Positions 1 to 14,309 of a stretch of 62,000 bases of DNA are shown here, piece by piece. The position numbers were made by a program, and so were the translations under genes. The notes beneath the pieces were generated by a model that saw only the letters and a program-made list of their open reading frames with translations, searched no databases and was not told where the DNA came from. This stretch comes from Tubiluchus corallicola (taxonomy: Eukaryota > Priapulida > Priapulimorpha > Priapulimorphida > Tubiluchidae), in assembly GCA_030141605.1 (NCBI GenBank), contig JAQGDQ010000188.1:140001-202000 (forward strand), written 5' to 3'. Position 1 is the stretch's first letter. Each line of letters begins with the position of its first letter.

Positions 1-3000
1 TTATGAAGGCAAATATCTCTCATTTCTGATACCAATCTTCTTACTTACCAATCCCTTCAAGATGCTATTAGTGACAATATTAGTGACGAAGTTTAAAAAC
101 AACAAAAAACATCAAAAGAGTGTTTTACTTGTAACATGTTTATTGTGAAGTTATTGCAAATTTTAAATATATCACTTATTTACTTTTATTAATGTTGGCG
201 CTAATAATGGAATTTCTTTGAAAACGTGCAGTTCTTACAGAAACTGTACGTGTTCATTTTTGTCATGATACTTTGACAAGGTCAATAATTGCTTCGTCGT
301 CTTAGTACAGATGTACTAAAACTTTTATACTGTCATATCACGCTGTTAAAATAGTAGGTTTTGCTAATAGTTCCGCTATGATTTCTAAAAGTGTACTTCC
401 TCCGAAAGGCTTACCTTTAGAAAAAACATTCATAACATTTAACAGTAAAAATGTTAGTTGAAAAAAGACATAAAATTTTCTAAGTTGTTTAACGTTTGCG
501 AAATCAACTCGAACTTTTAAAAGTCTAATAAGGGATTAGAAGCAATTCATTTAACTATTCATTTTAAGGCGTAATAATTTCACTTGGCTGTAGGACAGTT
601 AGTGAAAGACAGCTTTTAATTTCTGACGTGCAGCCTTTTTTAGTTGCTACGTGACAAAGAAACTGTTTACATGTTTCAAAGTACAGCTTATTCTAAGAAA
701 AGATGTATCTGTGGTTGGAATTGAATACTCGGATGGGCGCACCGTCAAATTCTGCGTGCCTTGAGTGAGCAATAGACTATTCGTGTTTTGTTTGCCAGCG
801 AATAATTGTGTATTCACGCGTGTAGCCAACAGCGGGTAATAAGATTACTGACTTCGTGATTGGGGTGTGTGAATGTTCAGGTTTATTCAATCTGTTATGG
901 AAATCTTCTCAATCGTTTGTTTTGCAGCTAAACTGCGCCGCGCTTATCTTGATAAATCTGCTGAAAAGGTTTCATCGCTTGAAGAATGTTCTATCGATTT
1001 CTGATTTGATTCTTAAATAAACATGTACATCTCTTGGCTTATCATTATCTAATTTCAATAAAAGATGTACAAAAGACAATGCTAGTAGCGAATCTTTGAG
1101 AAAATATTACTTTGAGAAAAGTGACAACAAAACTCTTATTTAAACAGCAATATGATTTGCCTAAAGAAAATAACCATTGAAATGCCGAAGTAAATACTCG
1201 AGGAAAACAAAATGCAAAACACAAGTGTTTTCATAATACCGACAACGAACCAATTTTAAAAAAGAAAACTAAAACCAAAATGTTTGTCATATGGTAAATT
1301 AATAATCTAGATTGTCCATAACATGGTTTCAAAAACGCGGCTTCATCGTAGATCTATAAAATAAAACAAAAATGAATTTGCAACATTGACCTGCTGAACC
1401 GTGTGTCTTATACCAAGTTTCCTCATTCTTGTTGTCAATATAAAACACTAGCTAAATCATATTTTTAGCATTCAAAATAAATCAGCCTTTCGTTATGATT
1501 GTCATTGATCATTGATCAGCATATCATGCAGTACAAATGATACTTGTGCATTTTACGTTGTTGAAGCGTATTGGTCTGTTTAACGTAAAAACTTGATAAT
1601 AAAGCGAGTATTTGAACTGAGTCAAATGTTTAATATTCTTGTTTTTGAAAGTAATGTGATTGCACAAGTTTAATCTTGATCACACTTTTTTGGAAAAAAT
1701 GCAAAATGCAAATTTAACTTCTTTAGACATACATATACGTGTAGATAAAACGTAGCGACAAAGCGAATAAACTGCTTGTGCTACGTATATTTATTGGTGC
1801 ATGTATTTACTCGTGAAGCAATTGCCTCAAACCATTCCTTTCGCGCAGAATAATAACCCGATTCATAGAAAAGATAAACATTTGATTTACTCATAATACG
1901 GATACTTTGTATTCTTATTGGCGCTCCTTTACTAGTCCATCCGTCATAAACTTGAAATAGAGATGAGATACTAAAGTCAGAACGCCATCAAAATATCTTG
2001 CTATTGACAAAAGAATTATGATGTAATATAAAATGCGCATATTGCGGATGGTGTTTATATCCTGATAAGATCTGTGAAGCCTTGGCGTATTACTGATGGA
2101 TTTCTGTCTCCACTAAGAGAGTTCATTGGAGCGAAATTTGTAAAACAGTGCGTCAACGCACGTTTTTGTTACTAACTTTTGCGAAAAATGCTTGTATGTT
2201 CGCAGATGCCTCATTAATACAGTAATTAGGAGTCTAGCACTCTCGGCAAAGCGATAAAATGGCGAAGATAGCTATTAAACTGAAGCGCTTAGAGATACAA
2301 TTTACCAGGGTAACACAGGCGGCTATGACCACAATCAAACTTCTTGAGAATATAATCGCCTCGAATTTTGCCAGACTTGCTAGCAACAACGACATACTTT
2401 CGCCGAGCCGTGCCAATTATACGAGCAATCTCTGAAACGATAACAAAATGAAGTGTGTGACTAGGCAGTTGTCATACGACAACAATTTCAATGGAAAAGA
2501 CTGATAATGTCACAGAATGTGATAAACCTTTAAGACATACTTTAAACTCCAGTGCTTAGGATTCAAACATTTATTATCCCTGTGGTTGTAAAGCGAACAA
2601 CCAACGCCAAGGAGCTTATTACGAGTTCATGTCCAGCATGAAAAGGGAAGAAAACTGCATTGTTTCTATGAAGAATGAGAATTATATTGGAGTATTAAAA
2701 TAGAAAACTTACTGATGGAAGAATTATGTATATTGAAAAGACGGAGAAGTTCTACGTTCGCCCTTCATAACTTCATTGTCAATCTTGATATGTGACGGCA
2801 AGACGTTGACGCGAATATATGAATACCATATTAAGCGTTTCTGGCTTCAGTCAATAATCTAGGTACAATCGCGAAACAGCGCGCATCTCGCTATGTATTG
2901 GGTTTTACAACTCACAATATGACTGGACAGTGGGCATTGGTTGGAGGCGACTAGCCACAGTACGATAGTGCTAGGTTTGCCAAAGCGCTCTTACTATCAA

Positions 3001-3701
3001 TGTCGTGTCGTTTTTATCCGCATTAATAATAAATGTGATGATACAAAGAGACAAGAGCGACTATGCGGCATAAGTGGTCACAAGCGGAGAGATGCGTGCT
3101 TGCGTGCTATGCTATTGTCCGCACGTCCGACCGCCCGCCTAGCTAACCCGAAATTCTAACCCTCATAAAAACCTGATCGATACATGAAGAGAAACGCACC
3201 CATTCAGGCTAGCGGAAAACTACAGTTCTTCTCCATTGATTTTATTAATTGCCATTCCAACTGCGTAATTTTCCGGACGATAAAAGAATGAAAATGACGT
3301 GTTTGATTTTGAAGAATAAAATGTCCGCGGGACGCAAGTGCATTAGTTCAAAAAACTGAAAAAAAGTCCACAGGACACAAATGAATCGCATCAAAGACCG
3401 AAAATGTTGCATGCTAGTGGAAAATGTGTTTTATGAAAAACACGTGTTTAATTACGAAAGCCAATTTTGCAATGTTTTCATTTTTGTACAACTAAAACTT
3501 GTTAAGTGCCGTCGGAACAAGCAATCCTAAAACAAATCAGGGAAGCAGAAACACGCATTTTTTACAACCAATGTTTTGTGCTGACTGAGTCACTGACTAA
3601 GTAACTGGACAAATTTGCCGTGTCTCTTTAGATCTTTCAGCAGCCTAACTGCAAATCTCTGCATTTCGCTGTTCTGTGCAAGTATCAGCTCAAAAAGCAA
3701 A

Positions 3702-3753
<52 letters not shown>

Positions 3754-4419
3754 GAAATGATGTACGTATCATTTTTGAAAAAAACGCACGAAGTTTAAGC
3801 TTAGATGCGGGGCTGTTCATTTATTAGATGCTATAATTTTATTTGTAATTTTGTTTTTAACTTTGTTTGTAACCATAACTATGAGCAATTTAATTCGTTA
3901 GATATTGAAGACTTTTTGTAGGTCTTTCAATCCTGTGTCAGTGCTTCTTTCAAAACAAATAGTTGTAAAATGTTAAACAACCTCTACCCATAGCGAAGAC
4001 TTTAAGAAGTCGTTTGTTCAGCAAGCCATTCATTTTGGTTTCTTATTTGTTATATTTTGTGAAATTGCCAACAATACCATCTTCGTCAGCCGTCACGGCT
4101 GTCCTAATCATTGTCCTAATCATCAGGGCCAAATAAATAAATAATTTTCAGATTAGTAAAATTTAGTTTATTAATTGGTGCACAAAATATTTGCGATTTC
4201 TATGTATGTGTCATTTCATATTAAATGTATGTTGTTTTGTAAAGATTAAATTATAAATCAAATCATATTTTCGTGATATACTTTTTGGATTTTTTTGTGA
4301 AATCTTCTACAGTAACTGCATATTTTCATAATTGAATTCACAAAAAGTAACCTTCATAAAAGAAAATAAGTAATTGCACGATTTTCTATACATACACTGA
4401 CTAATGAACGAATACTAAC
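1..4419 (-). other. Intron 3' of the Lhx6/8 LIM1 exon, no further exon seen
   Basis: This stretch follows the donor site of the LIM1 exon (exon ends 4420, GT at 4419-4418). I looked on the minus strand for a second LIM domain or a homeodomain and found neither, so the rest of the gene probably lies beyond the window edge and this is one intron of more than 4.4 kb. It contains a (TA)n tract and otherwise AT-rich unique-looking DNA. Short open frames near 650-830, 2234-2416 and 2941-3159 have no recognisable domains. Confidence 0.55.
3705..3750. repeat. (TA)n microsatellite
   Basis: Uninterrupted AT dinucleotide run inside the inferred intron of the Lhx6/8 gene. Confidence 0.95.
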
Positions 4420-5601
4420 CTGGCATAGTCAGATTTGCAATAAATATTGTCTCCTCTAGTGTAACAGCTTGTCATTTTTTCTAGAGCTGATTCACACATA
4501 CAACATCGTAAGCACTTTGCATGCCAGGCGTTCCCATTTACTTTTAACAAGTAGCGATCCAGTATAAAATTTCCACATCCGTAACAATAATCTCCATCCA
4601 ACTGAAATAAAACGTCCCAAAAATCTATTTACATTAAGAAAAATACAGCACAGGATAGAATAATGAATTCCAGAAGTAAGGAAACTCGCTTAAAATGAAA
4701 TAAACACAAATCCATCAGTTAGTAATGTAATACTCAGCTCAGGTAAAGGTGAGTACTTTTGCAAAGCCAACATACTCACAGAAATATTTAGCGATAATTT
4801 TCCATTTGTACATCAAAAAGAGGTTAAGCAACTTTCAACACTGCTTTGGCGCAAAATCCCTCAAGTGTCATGCGATACTCGCCTTAACACTAAATATAAT
4901 GCTCATACATCATTACATCTCTTGTAATGCAAAAAATTAATGTTTTTTGTAAAGCTTTCTCACAACGTATGGACTAATCTCAGAAACACAATAAGACAGA
5001 TTCTAGATACCAATTGTTAATAATGAGATAGGATAAGGGATTGTTTTGATTTATAAGACAAAAAAATAGAAACAATAGCATCAAGTAAAGCTAGTAAGAA
5101 TTACTTCCTTAATAAGTTAAAAACTTTTTTTTCGGGAGTTTGTGCTCCAAAATTGGTTCCTTCAAGCTAATTTGTTCACTCTTAATTCACGACGAGCTAG
5201 ATAGGACGTCGTCTGATAAACATGATGCTAGTTAACCCCAGAATACGTCGCTAGTGCTGATTTCATAATGAAAATCTTAGTAATGTGTTTAAAACTCTAA
5301 TTTCATAACAACCTAATAATTAATAAATAATTGTTGCTAATTAAGCAATATCGAACAGCTATTAAAAGTGTGCAAGTAAGCAGTGTGTAAGTAATTTTTT
5401 TTATTACTACTTAATTTATTTCTAATTTACAACTAATTATAAATGAAAACAAAGAAATGAATAACTGATCTGTTAATTACAACTATATATATAGGTACTT
5501 TCTTTCTTATTTTTTGATATTCTGTAATCTAACACATCAGTTATTAGTTTCTTTGTTTTAATTTATAATTAGCACGAAATAAAAAAACTTACTCTGCTTA
5601 C

Positions 5602-5666
<65 letters not shown>

Positions 5667-6835
5667 ACCGATTGGCTGGTTAGTTGAATGATGGTTGGTT
5701 GCCGACTGGTGGATGGGTGGTTAGTTGGCTGGCTGGTTGAAAGGCTGGCTGGCTATATAATTGGTTGGTTGACGTTGGTATAGCGCACAGTTGGCTAGCT
5801 CATGGAATGGGTAGTTAGATGGTTGGCTGGCTCGTTGCTAGTTAGTGGATAAACAGTCCCTGTAGACTTTGTATTAAATTAAGTAACAAGTAATTTGCGC
5901 ATTTGTAAATTATAGAAGAAAAATGTTTTAGTAATCGTACCCACTATTATCCTATAAGCTTATATATGCGTAGGTAAGCACTGAAAAAACAGTCGCAAAC
6001 ATCATGTAACTGAACAATCAAACAAGAATCAGCAACTGAACAAACATTATGCTTGCTTGCCCGTTTCAAAGAATTATCACCAAGCAAAGACGTCTACTCA
6101 AAGAGAACTAGACATTTGAAGAAGAGCTTTACGGGATCCTTAAGCCTCCGGCTCGCTTTTGTAGCCACTAAACTTTTACGGATGCTTATCTGATCCCAGC
6201 CACATAAACGGGATTCATTTATTCCATACAAGCACCAGTAAAAGATCGGAGAAACATTTTAGCTCAATCTCTTGTTTTAGTGTTTCCCGCGTTTTTGTAA
6301 CCTGTGTTAGTGAATTCTACTGGTAACTGATTCAACAAAGTTGAATGCCTTGTCTAAATGCGGTGGTGATAGTTTAAACAACTTTTACTATTTACAGATT
6401 TCCATCTTCTTTGTGAGACAGTGATTAGTTTAAGCAGTGGTTTACTGTTAGACGTAAGACATGGTTTATGCAATAAGCAGCTGATAAAAACAATTGAATT
6501 CTTAATCAACGGAAATTCGTGTAGATCTACACAAACCTAGCCTTTAGAAGACGAAAGCCTAAAGTTTATTCCGCATACTCAAAAATACAGCTTCTTATAT
6601 TGCTTTTTTCTTGACAATAGATGCTGATAATACGTTCCGCGTTGTATAATTTATTATGATCTACTTCCGGTATCGCCATCTACCGCTGAAAATTACTATT
6701 CAGTTAACAGAAGTGTGTCTTTAATACGAATTTAATATGACAGCAACATTACTCACCTGTTCTGATTTGGGATAGATCATTTCTTCGTCTGACATGCTTA
6801 CAAAGTACAGTTCATTGTCTATGTAAAAAAAGTAT
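4420..6835 (-). CDS. Lhx6/8 (Arrowhead)-type LIM-homeobox transcription factor, 5' part
   Basis: Two exons are visible. Exon 6757-6835 starts after an acceptor (AG 6837-6836) and ends at a GTGAGT donor. It contains an in-frame ATG at 6795 (MSDEEMIYPKSEQ), which is the likely start if no earlier coding exon exists. Exon 4420-4601 joins in phase 0 and encodes a complete LIM zinc finger: CYGC, then WHAKC, CCMC, SCY and YCKSD supply the metal ligands. ILDRYLLKVN and TSCY match the first LIM domain of Lhx6/Lhx8, while WHAKCLRCCMC matches fly Arrowhead. The family acts in the nucleus in neuronal specification and binds DNA through a homeodomain with LIM cofactors. The second LIM domain and homeodomain are not in the window, so Lhx6/8 is assigned from LIM1 alone; another LIM-HD class is possible. 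Confidence 0.82.
5609..5850. repeat. (TA)n microsatellite followed by GGTT/GGCT minisatellite
   Basis: A (TA)n run at 5609-5664 passes directly into about 185 bases of degenerate tandem units built from TTGG, GGTT, GGCT and GGTGG (for example TTGGCTGGTTAGTTG). It lies in the intron between the two visible Lhx6/8 exons (4602-6756). The strand is strongly G/T-biased. The rest of that intron shows nothing recognisable. Confidence 0.85.
6673..6682 (-). promoter_or_regulatory. CTCF-like core motif near the Lhx6/8 exon
   Basis: The minus strand reads TAGATGGCGA, matching the AGRKGGCR core of the CTCF consensus. It sits about 75 bases downstream of the 6757-6835 exon. A single short motif is weak evidence; it is listed because two similar sites occur at 14.9-15.0 kb. 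Confidence 0.25.
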
Positions 6836-9800
6836 CTGAAACGAACAAATAATTTTACATATAGCTTGAAATAATCGTTTAATAACTTAAAAAAAATTAA
6901 TTAAAAATTGAGCTTTGTCGATATCTTATGTTACTAATAGCAAATAATAGGCCTACATTGAAAGACTGGAAAATTTACCAAGACGACGTTTACGTTTACT
7001 TTTTTCTTTTTTCATTCGCACTTTTGTTTTTTCATGTGATAAAGTTAATACAAACTACAACTATTGATTTCTGGAAAATATTACGCAAAGTAAAATTCAA
7101 AAAAGGAATACTCTCTTCATATAATTTTTATTTATTTGGTGATTGTATAAAGATTAGCGTGCCGTCGTATATGTCACAATTACTCAATAAATGAACTCAC
7201 GTGAAAAGTGTTATAAGAAACTTTCACATATGTAAAAGGCAAGAGCAGACTGAGTATAGCGCTCACATTATTTTTATGATTCGTGTCAAATCGTTTATTA
7301 CTGACTGTTAACAAAAATATTTTGTATTTATGAAATAGATGTTCTTCCCACACTAAACAAAATCAACATTCTAAATACTGTTCAGTAGATACTATAGGCT
7401 ATTAAATACCTTTTGACATAAAAATTTTAACGTATTTATCTCAAAATCTTATTTCGCAAAAACGGGGCCAAATGTCTCACACGTATATACATCCTATATG
7501 CCCATTAAGGCAAGCCTGCTGTGCCCTAAAATGGCCGTGCAAATGTAAAATCAAAGCAATGAAGTACTTAAAGCTCATTTGTTAAGTGCTAGAAAATTCA
7601 AAACGCAAAAAAATAAAGCATCGGGTTCAACAACACTTTTTATGGTTTTAAATTTTCTGGCAGTTAACGACGAGCTTTTTATACTCTATTGCTATCTATT
7701 TCACATAGCCACAGCCATTTTAGGGCATATCACCGGGTGGTGCAAAAATACACTTGTGTGAAACAGTTTCATTACGATTATGAGAAAGTACCTTTCTTTG
7801 CGCGTCATAATAATAATAAGTGAAAATCTCAGTGATAGTGCCTGCTATACATCGTACATAAATATATAAATAATTTAAGTAGCTCATTCCTGCTTATAAT
7901 GTTCTACTTTTTTAATGTTCGTGTTATTGATGAACTAGAATGTAGGTGTAAATCCTATACTAAATATTCTTCCAAACAGTTATGTAATTAATAGTGAATT
8001 ATTAATTTAACTTAAATTAATTCAGTTCAAGTTTTAAAGTCCTAAAAAATAGTTTATTTTTTACACTAAACACGAGCGTAATTAACTGTTTCAGCTACTG
8101 ATTATAAAGCCATGCGTAATACATGCGTAAAAAATCATGAAGAAAACTGGTTCTTTTGCAGCTGCCACATGAGTAACATTTATGAAAACGGAATTTTATC
8201 AGACGACAATTTTAAACATTCCCAGATTGACTAGATTTTTCTGCAGTAATGTATAATTGAGCGATGACCGATGAGTCTATAAGTCAATCATTCAGTGAAA
8301 CATCACACTGCAAAAGGGTTGAACAATGATAGGATTTAGTTTATATCGCCCGTTAGCTGAAACTTTGTTACGTTTCAATAAGCCTGCCACCCTATTAATC
8401 ATTGAAAGCACGATTATTAAAAAACTTCTTAACATTATCGCCTCTCATGTCCATCCCATTAAATATGTATACGCGTACGCGTGGAAGTGCATGATTTCAG
8501 ATCAGCCTTTACTATTTTAGATAACTAGCAGATATTTCTATTATTCTTAATATTGAAAAAGTGAAAGTCGAAGTGAAATCCATAGACAAGTGTTGCATTA
8601 ATGTAGTTAGTTTTGTACCAAAGTCACTTTTGCCAAGTCTATGGTTATACGAAAACTTATTGAAATTAACCTGTTTATAATACCACAAAAAATTAATCAA
8701 ATTGCAAGCATGATACAATAATCATTGAATCTAAAAAAAATCAGATATCATCATAGTAATGGTGCATTTTAATTTAATTCAATTTAATTTACTAAGAAAC
8801 TAATCTTCCATGTGCATTGTTAAAGTTTCTGATAAAGTTTTTTAGATTGCCGCCGGGCAATATAATAAGCGCAGTAACAGTACATGACATATGAATAGCA
8901 TTTACAAACGTACCTTTTTCGGGTAACATGTTTTCCTGGTCCTTTTGGCACAGCATAAGTCGTGAATCTGATGAGAAAATAACGATAGTTGAGATAAAGA
9001 TGACTGTAGTGGTTTTCAAGATTTTCTCATTGGTTGATCGATCGACAGACGACTGCCCTGTTCAGGGTACATAGGCGGTCTAGCTCAGACCATGACATCT
9101 TCTATTGGAGAAGCATGGACGTTATTAACAATCACTCATATCTACGTATGAAGAAATGAAGCAGGCTAGTTAATATGTGCTTTATGGTGCATGATACAAT
9201 TAAAAAGTAGTAGTTATAGTTTTAAGTGAATAGTCATTTAGTCTCAAGCTTAGTACTTGTTTTCTCGACATCTAAGCACTTCTGTAGTTTTTCTTTTGTG
9301 TCTTAGTACAAGGCTACAAGTAAGCCATTTTTGTTTGCTTTCCAAGAAACAAACAAAAACAAGCTACATTGAAAACTTTCCAATAGATTATTGGTTGAGT
9401 TAACTGAACGCTATTGTCTATCACTGTTTTTTTTCGAAAAACTCCTCACAGCTAGGCAGCATTAATCGTACTTGTAGAAGCTATTGCAGTAAACTGGGCT
9501 TTCATTTGTACGATACAAGAACGAAGCGGGTCAACTAATTTACAGACCTACAGATATTAGCTGCTTTGATGTGGCTCAACACTTAACGATAGGACATATT
9601 TAATAAAGATAGTTGCAGCGGGACTGGAATCTAATTCATGAGTAAAGATGACCCTCTAAGATCGGACTCCAAATCTGCAGAACTCTATTAGTCTCGTGCG
9701 AATGCATCTACTACCTCTTTTAATGAGAAAAATAGTTTTTCCACTGGTAAGCCATCCCTTTATTAACCAGAATGAATGCTACTTAACTTTGATAGCCAGT

Positions 9801-12800
9801 CGCACAAAAACCAATTCTCCTCGCCTCTATGACAAACATTAATTACATCAGTTCGCAAGTACAAATAACTCGCAATGCAGCCATTGTTTTTTATATCCTT
9901 ATGTTTTTACATTATAGTGTAAACAAAAATAGTTATTGCATTTGAAAATACTGTCGACGATATTATCGGCTCTGCCTTAAATAAAAATATCAACATTCAG
10001 GTAATGTAGGTTAAAGAAAAAGAACTTTTATTCAATGTCTGCAAATGACGCTATCATCACTGCCAACTTATTTGTGGATCTGCAGATCTTCTTGGAGGTA
10101 GGAAACGGCAGACAGTTACAGGTAGAACTAATTATTTTAAAAAGCTTGAAACAATAGCGCAAGGCAAACATGAATTTGCCGCATTGTGTAAAAGACATCA
10201 CGAATAAAGCTATTGCTGTAACTCAATCTGCAAGAAGGATATAAAGTTATATTTTTAACGAAAACGCTGGCAGGATGTGCACCATAATTCCAGCCTCTGA
10301 AAGAAAATCTGAAAATTATTTTTGTAGCTACACCTTTCTTACTGGAGTATCTTAAATTACTATTAAATTTTGTCAACTTATTCGACAAACTATGAGTATT
10401 AGTTATACCAATTTCCGTTATCCGCTAAATTTTCAAAACGTAATTTCAGTGTTTTTTTAAAAAAAATATGTGTTAAATATACCATGAAAAATTTCTTTAA
10501 ATTTTTTTCGTTTCAAACAAACGGTTAGGCGACAACTGACAAATCATATAAGCCTAGCACGTTACAATAATTCGAAATGTAATGTAAGATATATATATAT
10601 AATATAGTGCAAGAAACTAATTAATCTAATGATTTATAGATCTGCTGTCTGCAGTTAAAATATGTTTTGCGATGCAAGGCTTATATAAATCGTAAAATTT
10701 GGAAAAAAACTTACCCAAAATAGTCCGTATCGATCAATTCTTAATTTTCCAAACGCAGAAACAGCGAACCGCACTAATAAAGGCAGTATATCACAACAAA
10801 GTATCAAAAGTACTTGTAAAACTAATTAAAATAAAGCTCTGTGTTCTACAGATGCACGTAACAATAAGTTGAGCACTGATGTATCAAAATAAACGTTTTT
10901 AAACTAATTTTACATCCTGCACTTGTAAATGAAAACCAGCACTTACAATTGCATCAACCTGCGTCCTTTCGATCAGGTTATTTCCATGAACAAGCAAGAG
11001 GTAAAGTTGAGTTAATGTGATTAGCAAGAGGTGTGCCCACAGTTCTCATGACAATCGTTCCTGTCATCTTTGAGAGCTAATTTTGTTTAACAGTTGACGC
11101 TCTCGTCGCACCTCATTTGACGAACAATTAGAAAAACCGGGTTTCTTTGTAAGCAACCGATTGACGACGAGCTGTATAGCTACGCCAAAAGGGAGGTACT
11201 CCAAGAAATAAGAACAAAAAGGGAGTCTCTTCCTTATCAGAAATATCCAAAGGAAGAACCATAGTAGAGCTAAGCAATGTACACTTGCACTTTCTGCCTC
11301 ATTTCATACTTGCATCCCTAACCTGGATAGAGACATCGAGGAGGGTGAATTTAAAGGTTTTCTGATTCTGTTTTGCAAGCGATAGGCTTAAGACAAAACT
11401 ACTTCAGTTTCGCTGATTTGAAAAACAACAAGCCGCGTGACAACCAGATTAGATTTAACGCGCAATTGCAAAGTGTATAAGTGTGGCACAAAGATTTCTT
11501 GAGGCTACAGTGTAATTGTTATAGTTATGGTAGTAGTTACCATATTTTGTATCTTTGGTCTAAGACAATAAATTATTTGGCTTATTTACCACAGACATTT
11601 TGAGCCTTATTTTACCCTGGTAATTTAATAAATAATTTTGTAGATACGATATTGTGTAAAACATCGCATCAACAGTCTGGAACGGCAACCCCATGTAAAC
11701 TTTGCCTTTGTCTCATTAAATCTAATCGCAGTGTCGCGTGGTCTGCCATTGTCTACAACTCAAAAAGCTCAGCTGGCTGAATCAATTTTGTACTAAACAC
11801 AATCCATTGTACTGCGTAGATAACACTTCAAGTGAAATATCGATATAATGACTGAAGCATCCTCGCTGTCTGTATTTACAGTGGCTGAGAGGGAGGAAGG
11901 ATACTAAGCTCTCCACATACCAAACACTTCAACTCAAGCATTCTGTGTATCTCAGCTGCTACCCTTTCAAATGCGATGATACTATTAAGTGTTTGATAAC
12001 ATCAAATGTTCCTACCTCGGACTAATACCACGACGATAATGTTTAAATTGTCGATTTTTAGTCGTCGTTTATTAGGCTTTATATACATATATGCACTTTT
12101 AGTCACTGCTCATCTGTAATATTACTCTTTAAATACTATTACTTTTAGTTATGCATTGACGAAACTTTAAGACCTCACATCTATAATAATAATTGTTTTT
12201 TGTATTGGTTTTCTGAAAAGTTAACTTGATTCTGAAATATTGAACTTATATCCAAGTATAGCATTTTACACAAATTTATAACAATAAAGAATCATTATAA
12301 TAGTAATGAATGCTACTGATATAAGAAACTCGAAGTGATGCTATATTTGTGTAATTTATAACACGTAATAAAGAATTTTTTACAAAAAGTCTAAAATCTT
12401 AATATGATCTACTATTCCTACTCATTTGACGTTATGAGGGTAGCCACTTATATTTAGTGTCTTAGTAGTCTTCAACAATGTCTAAAATCCGTCTCCCTCC
12501 TTTGATTAAAACTGATCAGTCGCAAAAAGAGATTAGCCGTTTCAAATTTTCGATTAGGATATATCGATGTCCGCATTTGTTGGTAAATTCGCTTAATCCG
12601 CTGTTAATAAAAGAGATTGCACAATCGCCGAGGGGCAGAAGTAACGCCTAATCTTGCTGAAAATAAAGAGTTTCTAGCTTAGCAGTTTCTTCGATTAATA
12701 GATAAGACTTTCACTTTGCTCTTTCAAAAGCGGAAAAATGAATGAAGTCAGTTAATGATGGCTATTGTACAGTCGCGCAAAACATAGTAACTAAGACATA

Positions 12801-14309
12801 TTATTGCTTTACAGTTTAAAGGAATTGAAGATTTTTCATCTTAGATTTGACTCAATTAATTTTGTGTATAGAAAAGTGCATCTATAAATTATTTACTTGT
12901 AATAATAATAGTTGCCCATCGAATTGACTGCCCTAAGACAATGGCGAACCACAGCTGACAACGATACTAGGCGGTCATTCAGTATAGTGTTTGCTATACT
13001 GTTTGCTCAGTTCAGTATTGGCTTTTGCCTTTTGGCTATTTCACATTGTTTTGAATGCCGACTTATAATAAACTGTAGTCATTAAATTAAATTACTAAAT
13101 TGTATCCGTTTATTATTTTCGGTTCCACAAGCTTTTTTCGTATAGCGAATCATAAAATTGTGCTGAAACCAGTTGAAATGACGTATTTTTACTAAAAAGT
13201 TTAAATAAATAAATTTCTTTATTGTGGAGTATTTGTATCAATAGATATTTTTTTGGTACGAAAAATTTGGAAACTCTAGTCTCTTGTCATTTTTACGTGA
13301 AAGCTTTTGTTTAAAGTACTTTATTTACGCATCAAAGTGCTTTTTGCAAAGTAATCCAAAATCTTTTTTCAGTATGCCTAAAATACTGCAAGTGTTTACG
13401 ATGGCTATTCATAACGAAGACGACGATTCTTATTCTTCCATTTTTTCTTTTTCCTGGTTTATTAATTTTTATGTGCAAAATTCATAAATTTAATTTTGCC
13501 GCGAAATTTAGCCAAGGATCAAAAACTGGGTGTTTGATTTGACGAGTTCAGGGACATGGAAACTACCTTCTCTTTTCCACGCATCATCATGTTAGCCGCA
13601 CAGCCATGCATGAACGTGAACAACGATGCACTGAAGAGGTTAATCTGTAACTACAGAGATTTGCAAGAAAATTTGCTGGGCTCTGTCAACAGCTTGCAAG
13701 TGCTTAGACAACCGGCTGATCAAAATTACCCGGAATGAAGCCATAATAAGGACAGCACAGATCTATATGACTAATGATACTATAAACTTGCCTATTGTGT
13801 CTCAAGAACGGTTGTCATTGCGCAATGACTAACCGATTTTCGTGTCTAGAAATTTCTTGCAAAATACACACTCTACTTCGGTTAACATGTACATGTACTT
13901 CATGAAGCGTACACAGTACACACATAAAAAATCTATTATATCTCATACGTCATAAATTTTCTTTATCTTAGTCTGCACGTGTGCAATGACTAGACTACTT
14001 TCCGAAAGTTTAATAAACTTTTTGCACAAAATTGTGAACTGGGCATTTTAGCTACTTTGCATCAATTCTTATTATACTTATTATTCTTATCTTCTATATC
14101 CCACAGTGACAAAAACGAATGTGCTGTATCACGATTAACGACTTTTAGGTGCTGTGTAGACGTCCATTATTATAAAAGCAAAGCCAGAATAAACGTATGA
14201 ACATCCAGATCCTTTATCAGCCATCTTATGTTTCAACTAAAACATGTTCCTAAACTCTAGTCTTTGTAAATGTCATCGCTGTGGGATTGTTTTCATGTGA
14301 TTTTATGTA
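6836..14309. other. Intergenic region upstream of Lhx6/8
   Basis: No conserved coding exon was found on either strand across this 7.5 kb. The open frames present (about 60-90 codons) lack domains and are expected by chance. A short (TA)n run occurs near 10590. The segment probably holds the promoter and distal control regions of the Lhx6/8 gene and the 3' flank of the FoxN4 gene. Confidence 0.5.

Noticed and set aside
3705-5664. Regularly repeated AT tracts considered as a CRISPR-like or other structured array
   Set aside because: They are simple dinucleotide microsatellites in a eukaryotic genome without repeat-spacer structure.
8792-9019. 75-codon minus-strand frame with a hydrophobic start
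   Set aside because: Its first codon is TTG and it lacks a domain. A GTACGT donor-like site makes a 5' noncoding exon of the Lhx gene conceivable, but this could not be supported.
13556-13738. 60-codon plus-strand frame starting with ATG in a slightly GC-richer patch
   Set aside because: No recognisable motif, no splice partners and a length expected by chance.
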